Of a DNA stretch of 64,000 bases, positions 8,657-18,083 are shown piece by piece. How positions within the stretch are numbered: the first letter of the stretch is position 1; every line of letters begins with the position of its first letter. Location of the stretch: assembly GCF_026241105.1 (NCBI RefSeq), contig NZ_JAPFFT010000021.1, positions 1-64,000 on the forward strand, read 5' to 3'. A program made the position numbers and the translations under genes. This stretch comes from Arthrobacter rhizophilus. Its GTDB lineage: Bacteria; Actinomycetota; Actinomycetes; Actinomycetales; Micrococcaceae. The notes under the pieces are model-generated. The model had not been told where the DNA came from. It did not search any database and was given only the letters and a program-made list of their open reading frames with translations.

Positions 8657-10198
8657 TCATGCGGCCGCAACCGCCTGCCGCAAGCCAAGGGCCTGCCCGA
8701 TGTCGTCGTTGTGGGGCTGTTCCCTGTGGCCTAGATCCGCAAGTGTCCAAGCCAAGCGCAGGACGCGGTCGTAGCCTCTCGCGGTGAGGATTCCACGCTC
8801 CAGGGATGTGTCCAGAATCTTCGTGGTCGAGGAAGGGAGGCGTAGTTCGCCGCGCAGTACACGCCCGGGAACCTGCGAGTTGGTTTCCATCCCGAACCTC
8901 GCCAAGCGTTCGCGTTGCCGTGACCTGGCGGCATGGACTCTCCCTGCGACAGTAGCTGTGTCCTCCTCCGCGCCGGATTGGCCGAAATCTGCGAGGGATA
9001 CGCGTTCTACTTGAAGCTGGATGTCCACCCTGTCCAATAGCGGTCCTGACATGCGCCCGAAGTAGCGCCGCCGCATCACTGGAGTGCAGGTGCAATCGAC
9101 GCCCTTGCCGGTGGCTTTTCCGCACGGGCAAGGATTCGCTGCAAGGACCAGTTGGAAACGGGCAGGGTATGCCGCGGTACCGGCCGAGCGGTGGATGACC
9201 AGTTCACCGCTCTCCAGGGGTTGCCGCAGGGCGTCCAGAACGCGGCGTTCGTACTCGGGCGCCTCGTCAAGGAACAAGACGCCACGATGGGCCCGGGATG
9301 CCGCTCCAGGCCGTGGCAGGCCAGAACCACCGCCGATGATGGCTGCGGCAGTCGCACTATGGTGGGGGTTCTCAAAAGGTGGGCGGCGCAACAGCTGCAC
9401 CGAGTCAACGTGGACAGCCGAGAGCGAGTGGATCGCTGTGACTTCCATGGCTTCCTGGTCGCCGAGATCCGGCAAGAGCCCCGGGAGCCGCTCTGCGAGC
9501 ATGGTCTTGCCGGCACCGGGTGGGCCGCACAGCAGCACATGGTGTGCCCCGGCCGCCGCAACCTCCAGGGCACGGCGGGCATCGCCTTGCCCCGAGACCT
9601 CGCAAAGGTCTGGAACAACTCCGGCGCCGCTGTTGCCGTCGCCACTGGCTTCACCATCCGAGGGATCGTAGTCCAGGGCCAGGTCCTGGGGATCGGCCCC
9701 GAAATCAAAGGCCAGACGGGCCAAGGTCTTGTATCCACGAACCACCGCCCCAGGAACCAGCTTCGCTTCTGCGACGTTCGCTTGGGCCACCACAATCTCA
9801 CGGTGCCCCGCCTGCACGGCAGCCATGACTGCCGGCAGGATGCCGCGAACCGGCCTCAACCTGCCATCCAGTCCCAATTCCGAGATGAAGACCGTGTCCT
9901 CGGCAGAACGGATGTCACCAGCAGCCCGCAGTACCGCCATGGTGATCGCAAGGTCGAACCCCGAACCACGCTTCGGCAACGAGGCCGGAATCAGATTGGC
10001 AGTGATCTTTCGACGGCTCAGGGGGATGCCGGAATTCTGGGCGGCGGAGCGAATACGCTCCTTGGCTTCGTTCAAGGACGCATCGGGCAAGCCCAGGATC
10101 ACGAAGTTCGGGAGGGTCTGCCCAATGTCGGCCTCAACCTCCACGATGTAGCCGTTCAGGCCCAGCAGCGCTACCGAATAGCTTCTGCCCACGCCCAT
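8657..10198 (-). CDS. yifB: YifB/ComM-family Mg-chelatase-like AAA+ ATPase
   Basis: A 513-residue protein. The N-terminal domain has a Lon-S5-like fold region (residues about 1-165). The AAA+ module carries Walker A GPPGAGKTML near residue 225 and a Walker B-like VLFLDEAPEY. The C-terminal Mg-chelatase-like part follows. Members such as ComM act as hexameric helicases that promote branch migration during natural transformation, which fits the downstream dprA. The start codon directly abuts the yraN stop. Confidence 0.93.
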   Translation of the reverse strand: MGVGRSYSVALLGLNGYIVEVEADIGQTLPNFVILGLPDASLNEAKERIRSAAQNSGIPLSRRKITANLIPASLPKRGSGFDLAITMAVLRAAGDIRSAEDTVFISELGLDGRLRPVRGILPAVMAAVQAGHREIVVAQANVAEAKLVPGAVVRGYKTLARLAFDFGADPQDLALDYDPSDGEASGDGNSGAGVVPDLCEVSGQGDARRALEVAAAGAHHVLLCGPPGAGKTMLAERLPGLLPDLGDQEAMEVTAIHSLSAVHVDSVQLLRRPPFENPHHSATAAAIIGGGSGLPRPGAASRAHRGVLFLDEAPEYERRVLDALRQPLESGELVIHRSAGTAAYPARFQLVLAANPCPCGKATGKGVDCTCTPVMRRRYFGRMSGPLLDRVDIQLQVERVSLADFGQSGAEEDTATVAGRVHAARSRQRERLARFGMETNSQVPGRVLRGELRLPSSTTKILDTSLERGILTARGYDRVLRLAWTLADLGHREQPHNDDIGQALGLRQAVAAA

Positions 10199-10555
10199 CT
10201 AGCCCACACCCCTGAGGTGTTCCAACTTCGGTTCGCCTACGCCGTCGTCGATGACTCCTACGACGTCCACCCTGCGACGCAAGGCGCGCAGCTCGTGGTC
10301 CCGGCACCATGACGAGGCCAAACGGTGCAGCCGAGCAAGCTTAGCGGCATCAACGGCTTCGAAAGGATGCCCGTAGGCCAAGTTCTTCCGGGTCTTCACC
10401 TCGGCAATCACCAAGATGTCGCCGTCGAGCGCCACAATGTCGATCTCGCCCTCCGGGCATCTCCAATTGCGATCGACAATTCGCATCCCCTGGGTTTCAA
10501 GGAACCCGGCTGCCAGCGTTTCACCGTGCTGGCCCAATAGGTCTTTGGCTTTCAT
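10199..10555 (-). CDS. yraN: YraN/UPF0102 family nuclease-like protein
   Basis: A 118-residue protein with an endonuclease-like core: WRCPEGEIDIVALDG followed by VIAEVKTRK, the E-x-D...ExK pattern of the restriction-endonuclease fold. Its cellular role is unsettled. ATG 10555 was chosen because GGAGG lies five bases upstream; a GTG six bases earlier falls within the spacer. It is adjacent to yifB with no gap and is probably co-transcribed with yifB and dprA. Confidence 0.9.
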   Translation of the reverse strand: MKAKDLLGQHGETLAAGFLETQGMRIVDRNWRCPEGEIDIVALDGDILVIAEVKTRKNLAYGHPFEAVDAAKLARLHRLASSWCRDHELRALRRRVDVVGVIDDGVGEPKLEHLRGVG

Positions 10556-10667
10556 AACCACCTCCGTTACCAGCGTGGAGGCGCGGAGAGTCCAAAGACA
10601 GGGAGGAGTTTGGCTATGTGGGAAACTCCGTCAAAGGGACTGTGTGGAGGAGAAGTTGGCGAGCCTC

Positions 10668-11012
10668 CTAGTTGCCCAGGTTGCCGAGATCACCAAGGTC
10701 GCCGTCCTTCGGCAAGGAAAGTTCCTCGCTCCGCGGCAGTTCTTCGACGTTGACGTCCTTGAACGTGATCACCCGGACGTTCTTGACGAAACGGGCCGAA
10801 CGGTAGACGTCCCAAACCCAGGCATCCTGGAGCGTCAGGTCGAAATAGACCTCGCCGTCGGCACTGCGGGCTTGCAGGTCGACGTGGTTTGCCAGATAGA
10901 ACCGTCGCTCGGTCTCGACAACGTAGCTGAACAACCCGACAACGTCACGGTATTCGCGGTAGAGCTGAAGCTCCATGTCGGTTTCGTAGTTCTCAAGATC
11001 CTCGGCACTCAT
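10668..11012 (-). CDS. DUF2469 family protein
   Basis: A 114-residue acidic protein of unknown function that I recognise as DUF2469, an actinobacterial family habitually found between rnhB and yraN. The signature start is MSAEDLENYETDMELQLYRE, and the middle part has VETERRFYLANHVDL and DAWVWDVYR. The last 20 residues are a low-complexity Gly/Leu/Asp tail (GDLGDLGNLGN). ATG 11012 gives the family N-terminus. No membrane or secretion signal is seen. Confidence 0.88.
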   Translation of the reverse strand: MSAEDLENYETDMELQLYREYRDVVGLFSYVVETERRFYLANHVDLQARSADGEVYFDLTLQDAWVWDVYRSARFVKNVRVITFKDVNVEELPRSEELSLPKDGDLGDLGNLGN

Positions 11013-11090
11013 AGTTCCATCTTGCACCATGGAGCGGACACACGCCGCAACGCTGGCACGGCCAGGGTCCGCCACAGGGAAAAGCGATCG

Positions 11091-11849
11091 CTAGAGCAGG
11101 TTCCAACTGGTCCGGTGGTACCGCGTAGGGCCTAAGGAACGGATGGCTTGCCGGTGCGAGGAAGTGCCGTAGCCCTTGTTCTCATTCCAACCGAAGGCGG
11201 GATATTCCTCGTGGAGATCAACCATGATGTGGTCCCTGGCTACTTTGGCCAGCACGCTGGCGGCTGCCACACTGAGACAGCTCATGTCCGCCTTCACCCG
11301 GGTGTGTACCGGCGCCTCACAGGCGGGCCCGGAAGGCTCGGCGTCGAACAACGAACCTTGGCTTTGCGGAGAGAGCCAGTTGTGGCTCCCGTCCAGCAGG
11401 ACGAGGTCCGGACGCACGCCCGCGGCGAGGATCTCGAACCAGGCGCGTGTTCCGGCAAGGCGCAGGGCACCCACAATTCCCAGCGCATCGATCTCGGACG
11501 AACTTGCGTGGCCCACTGCGGAGCCAACCGCCCATTCGCGTACCAGCGGTTCCAGTCGCTCACGGTCTTCGGGCTTGAGCAGCTTGCTGTCGCGGACATC
11601 GGCGAGCAAACCGTGGTCCCGGAGGTCGACGACGGCGATCCCCACCGACACCGGACCGGCGAGGGCTCCGCGGCCTACTTCATCGACGCCGGCCAGGAGC
11701 GTGACTCCCGGGGACAGGAAACCCCGTTCAACGTCCAGGGTCGGAAAGCCGGCATGCTGTTTGGGCTTGGTCCCCACGGTCTTCCCCGCTCCAGCAGTCT
11801 GCCGTTTTCCAGCGGACGCAGCCGTCCTGGTCCCCGCGGGGGCCATCAT
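11091..11849 (-). CDS. rnhB: Ribonuclease HII
   Basis: A 252-residue RNase HII, which removes ribonucleotides misincorporated in DNA and RNA of RNA/DNA hybrids. The catalytic carboxylates lie in [14 protein letters not shown] (Asp, Glu), VLLDGSHN (Asp) and [11 protein letters not shown] (Asp); DSKLL is also present. About 40 N-terminal residues rich in Ala/Thr/Lys precede the core. The ATG at 11849 overlaps the stop of the upstream lepB (ATGATG), indicating coupling. Confidence 0.94.
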   Translation of the reverse strand: MMAPAGTRTAASAGKRQTAGAGKTVGTKPKQHAGFPTLDVERGFLSPGVTLLAGVDEVGRGALAGPVSVGIAVVDLRDHGLLADVRDSKLLKPEDRERLEPLVREWAVGSAVGHASSSEIDALGIVGALRLAGTRAWFEILAAGVRPDLVLLDGSHNWLSPQSQGSLFDAEPSGPACEAPVHTRVKADMSCLSVAAASVLAKVARDHIMVDLHEEYPAFGWNENKGYGTSSHRQAIRSLGPTRYHRTSWNLL

Positions 11850-12781
11850 TTGCTCGCTGGAGCCGTGGGCGAGGCCGTGTTCTGCGGCGACGGCGCGGGG
11901 ACAGTGCGGAAGACATCGGAGTGGTTGTCGAGGATCTGCCAACGGTTGACAGGCCAGGCAATAACGGTGGCTTTACCCTCCACGTCGGCGATGTTGATGA
12001 ACCCGCCATTGACAGCTTGGTGTTCGCGGGAGTCTGCCGAGTTGTTGCGGTTATCGCCCATAACCCAAATTTTCCCCTCCGGGACCACCACATCGAAAGA
12101 CTTCGCCATCGGAACCTGGGCCGGGTTGATGTAGCTTTCGTTGAGAACCGTGCCGTTGACGCTGACCCTAGCGGAACTGTCACAGCATGAGACCCTGTCC
12201 CCTGGCAGGCCGATCACACGCTTGACGAGATGCTGATTGGTCTCATCCGGGAGCAGGCCGACAAAGACCAGGCCATCCTGGAACCACTTGAAGGGCCCGG
12301 GCGCCGTTTTCTGCGTGGGCGGCAGCCATCCCTGAGCGTCCTTGAAGACCACAACGTCGCCACGTTCCAACGCAAACGGCTTCGGGACGAGCAGGTTGAC
12401 GAAGATCCGATCGTCAACGTCGAGGGTGTTGACCATGGACTCCGAAGGGATGAAGAAGGCACGGAACAGGAATGTCTTGATCAGGAAGGACAACACGACC
12501 GCGATGACCACTACGGTGCCGATTTCCTTGAGCCAACTGAGGAACGGACTGCCGTGGGTCTTGGCGACGGCATCGGGCTCATCGGTTTCGTCGGCGGCCC
12601 GCCGCGCGGCCCGGCGAGGAGACTCCTGTCCGGCCGGCAGCGCCCCCGCTTGGACCGTCGGCACCGAGGAGGCCGGGCCGGCGTCGTCCCCTGCAAGCTC
12701 CCTGGCGGGAGCGGACGGTCCGTCCAGGAGCCGGGCGTCGTCGTCGTGCCGTTCTGGCTTCCCGGGAGTTGTCTCCGGCAT
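11846..12781 (-). CDS. lepB: Signal peptidase I (long paralogue)
   Basis: A 311-residue type I signal peptidase that cleaves Sec and Tat signal peptides at the outer face of the membrane. After a charged cytoplasmic stretch of about 80 residues there is one transmembrane helix (about 86-108). Next come FIPSESM with catalytic Ser115, [12 protein letters not shown] with the general-base Lys187, and [12 protein letters not shown]. It lies directly downstream of a second, shorter lepB; both have a complete Ser/Lys dyad. It overlaps rnhB by four bases. Confidence 0.93.
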   Translation of the reverse strand: MPETTPGKPERHDDDARLLDGPSAPARELAGDDAGPASSVPTVQAGALPAGQESPRRAARRAADETDEPDAVAKTHGSPFLSWLKEIGTVVVIAVVLSFLIKTFLFRAFFIPSESMVNTLDVDDRIFVNLLVPKPFALERGDVVVFKDAQGWLPPTQKTAPGPFKWFQDGLVFVGLLPDETNQHLVKRVIGLPGDRVSCCDSSARVSVNGTVLNESYINPAQVPMAKSFDVVVPEGKIWVMGDNRNNSADSREHQAVNGGFINIADVEGKATVIAWPVNRWQILDNHSDVFRTVPAPSPQNTASPTAPASK

Positions 12782-13459
12782 CTACTGTCCGTTCTTCGAG
12801 GTTGTACCGGCCTGCGCAGGGCGAGGCAGTTCTGCAAATCTATCAAGCGGCCAGATGATCCGGACCGGACGGCCGACGACACGCTCCAGCGGCACCATCC
12901 CTCCACCGGGTGCGCCCAGAAGACTACGCGAATCGGCCGATCGTGAACGGTGGTCCCCCAAGAGCCACAATCGGTCATTCGGGACGATGACGTCGAATTT
13001 CTGCTCGCTCGGCGTGTCGCCGGGATACAGATAGCCTTCCTCAAGCGGCTGACCGTTGACTGTGAGTTTGCCATCGGTGCCGCAACAGACAACGTGGTCT
13101 CCGGGAAGTCCGATGACGCGCTTAACGTAAGTGGTGTCACTTCCCGTCAATCCCAGCCAATGGCCCACGGCTGCCACCGCGTCGGCAAATGGGCCTTTGC
13201 CACTGTTGAGCGGGGCAAAAGTGCCCCTGCCGTCGAAGACCACGATGTCTCCGCGGCGGATGGGATCTGCGGAAAAATCGGACCTCGACACAAGGATGCG
13301 GTCTCCGGTGCCCAGGAGCGGCTCCATGGATTCAGAGGGGATGAAGTAGACGTCGATCCATAATGATCGAACAAGCCCGCTGATGGCCACGGCCAGGACA
13401 AATGCGAGCAAAACAAAACGCCAGCCCTGTTTCCGGGGCTGGCGTCTTGCGTGGTCCAT
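12782..13459 (-). CDS. lepB: Signal peptidase I (short paralogue)
   Basis: A 225-residue signal peptidase I with a short N-terminus and one membrane helix (about residues 12-33). Catalytic Ser44 is in YFIPSESM and Lys113 in [12 protein letters not shown]. The third conserved box reads LGDHRSRSADSR, so Asn of the usual GDN is replaced by His. The stop codon immediately precedes the ATG of the longer lepB (no gap), suggesting tandem duplication and co-translation. The two may divide substrates, but nothing in the sequence says how. Confidence 0.92.
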   Translation of the reverse strand: MDHARRQPRKQGWRFVLLAFVLAVAISGLVRSLWIDVYFIPSESMEPLLGTGDRILVSRSDFSADPIRRGDIVVFDGRGTFAPLNSGKGPFADAVAAVGHWLGLTGSDTTYVKRVIGLPGDHVVCCGTDGKLTVNGQPLEEGYLYPGDTPSEQKFDVIVPNDRLWLLGDHRSRSADSRSLLGAPGGGMVPLERVVGRPVRIIWPLDRFAELPRPAQAGTTSKNGQ

Positions 13460-13536
13460 GATTCGTTTCCTGTTGCGTTACGGATTTCTCCGGCGCAGGC
13501 CGGACACGAATCCAGGACCCGCTTGTGGTCGAAGAC

Positions 13537-13896
13537 CTACTTGCCGGTGGCGAAGTCGCGCTTTTCCTTGATCTTCGCAGCCTTACCGCGCAGTTTACGC
13601 ATGTAGTAGAGCTTGGCGCGGCGGACGTCACCCTTGGTGACGACCTCGATCTTGTCGATGATCGGGGAGTGAACCGGGAAGGTACGCTCTACGCCGACAC
13701 CGAAGGAGACCTTGCGGACGGTGAAGGTTTCGCGAACGCCGTCACCCTGGCGGCCCAGGACGAAGCCCTGGAAAACCTGGACACGGGAGTTCTTGCCTTC
13801 GATGATGTTCACGTGAACCTTGATGGTGTCACCCGCGCGGAACTCGGGAACATCGTTACGCAGCGAAGCTGCATCTACGTTATCGAGGATATGCAT
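13537..13896 (-). CDS. rplS: 50S ribosomal protein L19
   Basis: A 119-residue L19, a 50S protein at the inter-subunit bridge region. Recognisable segments are [46 protein letters not shown] and a basic C-terminus [22 protein letters not shown] 13896 is preceded by AGGAGTGG. It lies downstream of trmD after a 289-nt gap, and the lepB genes follow. Confidence 0.97.
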   Translation of the reverse strand: MHILDNVDAASLRNDVPEFRAGDTIKVHVNIIEGKNSRVQVFQGFVLGRQGDGVRETFTVRKVSFGVGVERTFPVHSPIIDKIEVVTKGDVRRAKLYYMRKLRGKAAKIKEKRDFATGK

Positions 13897-14185
13897 TAAT
13901 CCACTCCTGGTGAACGCCACAGGTCATCCACTTTGGGTCACGGCGGGCAAGCCCGGGGCGCGTGGCCGTCCGGAAATTACCGCCGAAGATTTTCAAAGTC
14001 CAGCACCACCACTGATTGGTGGTTCCGGGTTGTCAGGCTGTTGGCTACGCTCCCCCTGTGGCAGGCGCGAACCCAGTAGACACAAGGGTTAATTCTGCCA
14101 TACCCCGGGAGTTCCGGCCAATCCCGCGGTTGCGGTCCGGTTTTCGCGGTCCAGCCGTGGCGAGCACTGCCCGACGGCGGCAGGC
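13897..14185 (-). other. 289-nt untranslated interval between trmD and rplS
   Basis: I find no credible gene here. A short hairpin at 14005-14023 (ACCACCA-N5-TGGTGGT) lies mid-interval, and AGGAGTGG before rplS is its ribosome-binding site. The interval probably holds the rplS leader and promoter. I could not identify a known L19 leader motif in it. Confidence 0.4.
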
Positions 14186-15037
14186 TCAGGCCGGGCCGTC
14201 GTCGTCAGGGCGGTGCCGCAATTGGCCGTTAACGACGTCGTACCCCAGATCCCCGAAAGCCGTGCGGTCCGCGCGGGTCAGGCGGCCGGCGTCGAACCCT
14301 GCCAGCAGATCCGGGCGGCGTTCCGCCGTACGGCGGAACTGTTCGTGGCGACGCCATTGGGCAATCTTGCCGTGATTGCCGCTCAAGAGGACGGCAGGCA
14401 CGTCACGATCGCGCCATGATGAGGGCTTCGTATAGACCGGGTACTCCAACAGGCCGTCCGAATGGGATTCCTCCACCAGGGATTCGGGGTTCCCGACAAC
14501 GCCTGGAAGCAACCGCCCGATCGCCTCGACCATGGCCAGGACTGCGACCTCGCCGCCGTTGAGGACGTAATCGCCCAGGCTGACCGGACGGACCGTGAAG
14601 TGTTCGGCCGCCCATTCCATGACGCGCTCGTCGATGCCTTCATAGCGGCCGCAGGCGAAAACGAGCCGTTCTTCCTCGGCGAGCTCGTAGGCAAGTGCTT
14701 GGTTGAAGCGCTCCCCCGCCGGTGACGGGACAATCAGGACCGGCTTCTTCGCGGACTCGTCCTGCGAAGGAACCCCTTCAGCCGCGGCACGTTCGCCTGC
14801 AGCAAGCCGCTCACCTGCAATGGACTCCAAGGCCTGGGCCCAAGGCTCGGGCTTCATCACCATTCCTGCTCCACCACCGTACGGAGTGTCGTCCACGGTG
14901 CGGTGCTTGTCCGTGGTGAAGGTCCGTAGGTCATGGACATTCAGCTCCAGGAGCCCATCCTGGCGAGCCTTGCCTATGAGGGAAAGTTCGAGGGGCGCCA
15001 GGTACTCCGGAAAGATGCTGACGACGTCGATGCGCAT
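14186..15037 (-). CDS. trmD: tRNA (guanine-N1)-methyltransferase
   Basis: A 283-residue TrmD, the SPOUT-fold enzyme that makes m1G37 in tRNAs reading CNN/UGG codons and prevents frameshifting. It begins [16 protein letters not shown]. It contains the early motif [30 protein letters not shown], and [15 protein letters not shown] from the trefoil knot. Near the end [13 protein letters not shown] is typical. The ATG directly follows the rimM stop, so the two are coupled. Confidence 0.97.
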   Translation of the reverse strand: MRIDVVSIFPEYLAPLELSLIGKARQDGLLELNVHDLRTFTTDKHRTVDDTPYGGGAGMVMKPEPWAQALESIAGERLAAGERAAAEGVPSQDESAKKPVLIVPSPAGERFNQALAYELAEEERLVFACGRYEGIDERVMEWAAEHFTVRPVSLGDYVLNGGEVAVLAMVEAIGRLLPGVVGNPESLVEESHSDGLLEYPVYTKPSSWRDRDVPAVLLSGNHGKIAQWRRHEQFRRTAERRPDLLAGFDAGRLTRADRTAFGDLGYDVVNGQLRHRPDDDGPA

Positions 15038-15598
15038 CTAGGCATCGTCCTTGTCTTCGGTGTCCTCGGCCTCATCGTCGGCGGATGAGTCCGTGTTCAG
15101 CTCGAAGAGGCCGGGCGGAGGCGTGAGCAGCACGTAGCCGTCCTCGACGTTGACCTCGGGCACGATCTCTTCGACGAAGGGCACCAGGATTTCCTTGCCA
15201 TCCGCGTCTTCAATCACCAGCAGGTCCTGGACGGGCATGGTGTTGAGCCCGGTCACCTTGCCCACGGTCCGGGAGCCGACACGGACTTCAAGGCCGACGA
15301 GTTCGTGCTCGTACCAGCCCTCGTCGTCGTCCTCGTCCAGTTCTTCCGTCTCGATGAAGAGCTTCGCGCCGCGGATTTCCTCGGCCTGGTTGCGGGTGGA
15401 GATCCCTTCGAATCCGAGCAGGAGGATGTCTTTGTTCCACCGCGCGCTGCTGATGGTCAAAGGACCGGCTTTTGCGGGCTCCACCACGAATTCGGTCCCG
15501 GGGACAAAACGATCGCCCGGCGCGTCAGTGAGCACCTGGACGGTGACTTCGCCGCGGATTCCGTGGGGCTTGCCAATTCGGGCAACCTGGAGCTGCAT
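15038..15598 (-). CDS. rimM: Ribosome maturation factor RimM
   Basis: A 186-residue RimM, which binds S19 during 30S assembly. The N-terminal barrel begins MQLQVARIGKPHGIRGEV. The PRC-barrel part contains YEHELVGLEV, GTVxGL-like GKVTGL and KEILVPFVEEIVPEV. An acidic tail of about 25 residues (DSSADDEAEDTEDKDDA) follows. ATG 15598 has AGAGG seven bases upstream. A strong hairpin separates it from khpA, so rimM-trmD may have their own promoter. Confidence 0.95.
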   Translation of the reverse strand: MQLQVARIGKPHGIRGEVTVQVLTDAPGDRFVPGTEFVVEPAKAGPLTISSARWNKDILLLGFEGISTRNQAEEIRGAKLFIETEELDEDDDEGWYEHELVGLEVRVGSRTVGKVTGLNTMPVQDLLVIEDADGKEILVPFVEEIVPEVNVEDGYVLLTPPPGLFELNTDSSADDEAEDTEDKDDA

Positions 15599-15664
15599 GG
15601 GATTCCTCTGATTTCTTCGCTGGGACCGGATTCGGGACCAATGCTGGACTTTGCTCGTAAAACA

Positions 15665-15703
15665 ATCCGGCCCCTCCACCATAATCTGGTGAAGGGGCCG
15701 GAT
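15665..15703 (-). terminator. Intrinsic terminator between khpA and rimM
   Basis: On the minus strand the arms ATCCGGCCCCTTCACCA and TGGTGGAGGGGCCGGAT pair 16 of 17 around a GATTA loop, then TGTTTTAC follows. This would stop or attenuate rpsP-khpA transcripts before rimM. Confidence 0.8.
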
Positions 15704-15727
15704 CTAAGACAAGTATTGCTGGGCGCG

Positions 15728-15970
15728 TTACCGGCGACGGTCGGTGTCGACGACGTCGACCCTGACCTGCTCGCCGCCTGCCAATGCCGCAATCACCGTG
15801 CGCAAAGCGCGAGCGGTACGGCCCTGGCGTCCGATTACCCGTCCGAGGTCGTCCTGGTGAACACGTACCTCGAGGGATTCCCCGCGGCGGTTGTTCTTGG
15901 CACTGACCTTGACATCCTCAGGGCTGTCAACGATCCCACGGACCAGGTGCTCGAGCGCTTCTGCCAGCAA
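15728..15970 (-). CDS. khpA: KH-domain RNA-binding protein KhpA
   Basis: An 80-residue single KH-domain protein (YlqC family). The core is LAEALEHLVRGIVDSPEDV and the KH GXXG loop is in DDLGRVIGRQGRTARALR. It partners with KhpB in RNA binding in other Gram-positives. The start is TTG at 15970, one base after the rpsP stop, with GAGG about nine bases upstream; no ATG/GTG lies nearby in frame. The gene order rpsP-khpA-rimM-trmD-rplS is conserved. Confidence 0.92.
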   Translation of the reverse strand: MLAEALEHLVRGIVDSPEDVKVSAKNNRRGESLEVRVHQDDLGRVIGRQGRTARALRTVIAALAGGEQVRVDVVDTDRRR

Positions 15971-15971
15971 T

Positions 15972-16394
15972 TTACTCAGCCTCGGTGGTCTCTGCTTCAG
16001 CGTCAGCGGGAGCTTCAGTTGCTTCCGACTGCTTGGCCTTCTTGGTGATGGCTTCCGGGATGATGACGGAACCCTTCTCCGGAGCAACGAAAGCAGGCTT
16101 GGCGACCTTGGTCTTCAGCGTGCCTTCCTGGCCCGGGAGACCCTTGAACTTCTGCCAGTCACCGGTGATCTTGAGGATCGCAGCAACCTGCTCGGTCGGC
16201 TGGGCGCCGACGGACAGCCAGTACTGTGCACGCTCGGAGGCGACCTCGATGTACGAGGGCTCTTCGGTGGGGTGGTACTTGCCGATCTCTTCGATCGCAC
16301 GGCCATCGCGCTTGGAGCGGGAGTCCATGACGACGATGCGGTAGTACGGTGCGCGCATCTTACCGAAGCGCTTAAGGCGAATCTTTACGGCCAC
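15972..16394 (-). CDS. rpsP: 30S ribosomal protein S16
   Basis: A 140-residue S16. The N-terminal core is canonical ([19 protein letters not shown], then [19 protein letters not shown] and [17 protein letters not shown]). About 50 extra C-terminal residues rich in Ala/Glu/Lys ([15 protein letters not shown]) extend it beyond the usual 80-90, common in actinobacterial S16. The start is GTG 16394 with AGGAG upstream. It is the first gene of the rpsP-khpA unit. Confidence 0.95.
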   Translation of the reverse strand: MAVKIRLKRFGKMRAPYYRIVVMDSRSKRDGRAIEEIGKYHPTEEPSYIEVASERAQYWLSVGAQPTEQVAAILKITGDWQKFKGLPGQEGTLKTKVAKPAFVAPEKGSVIIPEAITKKAKQSEATEAPADAEAETTEAE

Positions 16395-16589
16395 TTTTGT
16401 GGTCACTCCTGTTTCTGAAACGGGGTTGAGCCCGTCGTTCTGCACCCGTGGGGCGGGCCATACTTGAGGGTTCGAAGGACAAGATGCACACACGGAGAGA
16501 GGGGCCGCGCGGATCGAGTACCTGTCCATTGTGCCAGATGGCCGACTGTATTTCGAACTACGTGCCCGTGTGGCGGGTTTCCTGCGGAA

Positions 16590-17033
16590 TTACTGCTCGG
16601 CTGACCAGACGTAAAGACCAGCGCGCTCGGCATTTTCGACGTCGCTGGCGAGTGCCGCCAACTGCTGGACATAAAGGCGGGACTGCTGGGCATCGAAGGG
16701 CATATCCTCTTGGGCTGCCCAGCGCTCGGCGACGTCGTCCAGGACACTGCCGTCACCCTCAGTCTCGTAGCTGAGAAGTTCGGACAATGCACGCACCATG
16801 GCTTCGGGAACACCGAGCAGCGCGTCACTGGTCACATCCACCAGGGCCAACTCGTAGTCAGCGCCGGCCGCGTGCACGGCAGTGCCTGCCAAGTCGCCGA
16901 GCTGTTCTACTTCGAAATCGCTGATTCCCGGGATCCGTACCGCGGCCCCGGAAACGTCACTGCCCTTCTCCAGGGCAGCGGCCCTCTTGAGTGCTTCATC
17001 GTGGGTGGCAACAAAGATTTCAGCAAAGCCCAT
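16590..17033 (-). CDS. Conserved hypothetical protein
   Basis: A 147-residue acidic protein that I do not recognise. It begins MGFAEIFVATHDEALKRAAA. The middle reads FEVEQLGDLAGTAVHA, and the C-terminus ends GLYVWSAEQ. Predicted soluble, with no signal peptide, Cys pairs or nucleotide-binding motif. The alternating helix/strand feel suggests a compact alpha/beta domain. ATG 17033 was chosen; an in-frame ATG at 17048 is equally possible. It precedes rpsP on the same strand by 195 nt. Confidence 0.7.
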   Translation of the reverse strand: MGFAEIFVATHDEALKRAAALEKGSDVSGAAVRIPGISDFEVEQLGDLAGTAVHAAGADYELALVDVTSDALLGVPEAMVRALSELLSYETEGDGSVLDDVAERWAAQEDMPFDAQQSRLYVQQLAALASDVENAERAGLYVWSAEQ

Positions 17034-17151
17034 GGAAACAACCCTCATTCATTCGTGCCGACGGAGCTTCGGCGTGGCCGAAAAGATGCGCCACGCCGTC
17101 GAGCCCAAGTCTAACGGCAGAGCGGAGCGAGGTTGGGGAGCAAATTGGACG

Positions 17152-18024
17152 CTAGCGGACAGTGACCCGCAGCCGGTTCCGCCACGGGTCCTCGAAGCGC
17201 AACTCCAACCCGGTGTGGCGGGCCGCAACACCGGCAACCTTGAGGCGGTCGGCGAGCGCGCCGACGTCGTCCCCTGACGGCACTTCAATCACAACCTCGC
17301 CCAGACCCAGCGTGTCCTTGCGCGGGCCCGCACCACGGCTATTCCAGACATTCATGGCCATGTGGTGGTGGTAGCCGCCTGCGGAGACGAACAACGCCTG
17401 CCCGTGCCAACCGGCGGTTTTCTCGAAGCCCAAGGTATCAACGTAGAAATCGTTGGCGGTCTGCACGTCGCCCACTTGGAGGTGGACGTGCCCGACGCCG
17501 GCGCCCGCCTCATGCTGGCCGGTCACCGCTGCTTCGTTCAGGTACTGCTGGAGGTAGCGCTGCGGCGGGAGGGGCAGGCTGTCCATGACAACCAAGCTGC
17601 CGTTCCATTCCCAGCCTTCGCGGGGCTTGTCGTAGTAGAGCTCGATGCCGTTGCCCTCGGGATCGGTGAAGTAGAAGGCCTCACTGACCAGGTGGTCGGC
17701 ACTGCCGACGAATGCGTGGGGCTCGTACTGCGCGGCCGAGGCAACGGTGGCGGCGAGCGAGGACTGGTCCTCGAAGAGCAAAGCTGTGTGGAAGAGTCCA
17801 GCTTCTCCGCGGCCGGGGATCTGGAGTCCGGAGGCCGGGGCCAAGTGCACCAGCGGCTTGCCGACCCTGCCGAAGTAGAGTCCGCCGTCCTGTTCGGCGA
17901 CGACGTCCAGCCCGAGGGCCCGCTGGTAGTAGTCGCTCATGAGCTTCATGTCCCCCACCTTGAGCATGACGGTACCCATGGTGAGTTCGGCAGGAAGGAG
18001 ATCCTGGCTGGATGTGATGGTCAT
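17152..18024 (-). CDS. VOC-family protein, CatE/catechol 2,3-dioxygenase-like
   Basis: A 290-residue protein with two vicinal-oxygen-chelate modules (about 12-130 and 170-288). Module 1 carries GDMKLMSDYYQRALGL and FYFTDPEGNGIELYYDKP. Module 2 has GVGHVHLQVGDVQTANDFY and YHHHMAMNVWNS. His and Glu residues fit metal coordination. The arrangement matches Bacillus CatE/MhqO-like extradiol dioxygenases for quinols or catechols; the substrate here is unknown. ATG 18024 has GGGAG upstream. A perfect palindrome at 18084-18095 lies where a MarR-type repressor of such genes would bind. Confidence 0.85.
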   Translation of the reverse strand: MTITSSQDLLPAELTMGTVMLKVGDMKLMSDYYQRALGLDVVAEQDGGLYFGRVGKPLVHLAPASGLQIPGRGEAGLFHTALLFEDQSSLAATVASAAQYEPHAFVGSADHLVSEAFYFTDPEGNGIELYYDKPREGWEWNGSLVVMDSLPLPPQRYLQQYLNEAAVTGQHEAGAGVGHVHLQVGDVQTANDFYVDTLGFEKTAGWHGQALFVSAGGYHHHMAMNVWNSRGAGPRKDTLGLGEVVIEVPSGDDVGALADRLKVAGVAARHTGLELRFEDPWRNRLRVTVR

Positions 18025-18083
18025 GTGAAACTCCCGGCTTTTTGTGGCGCCGCCCTTCGGCAACCTCTATCTATCTAAATTAC

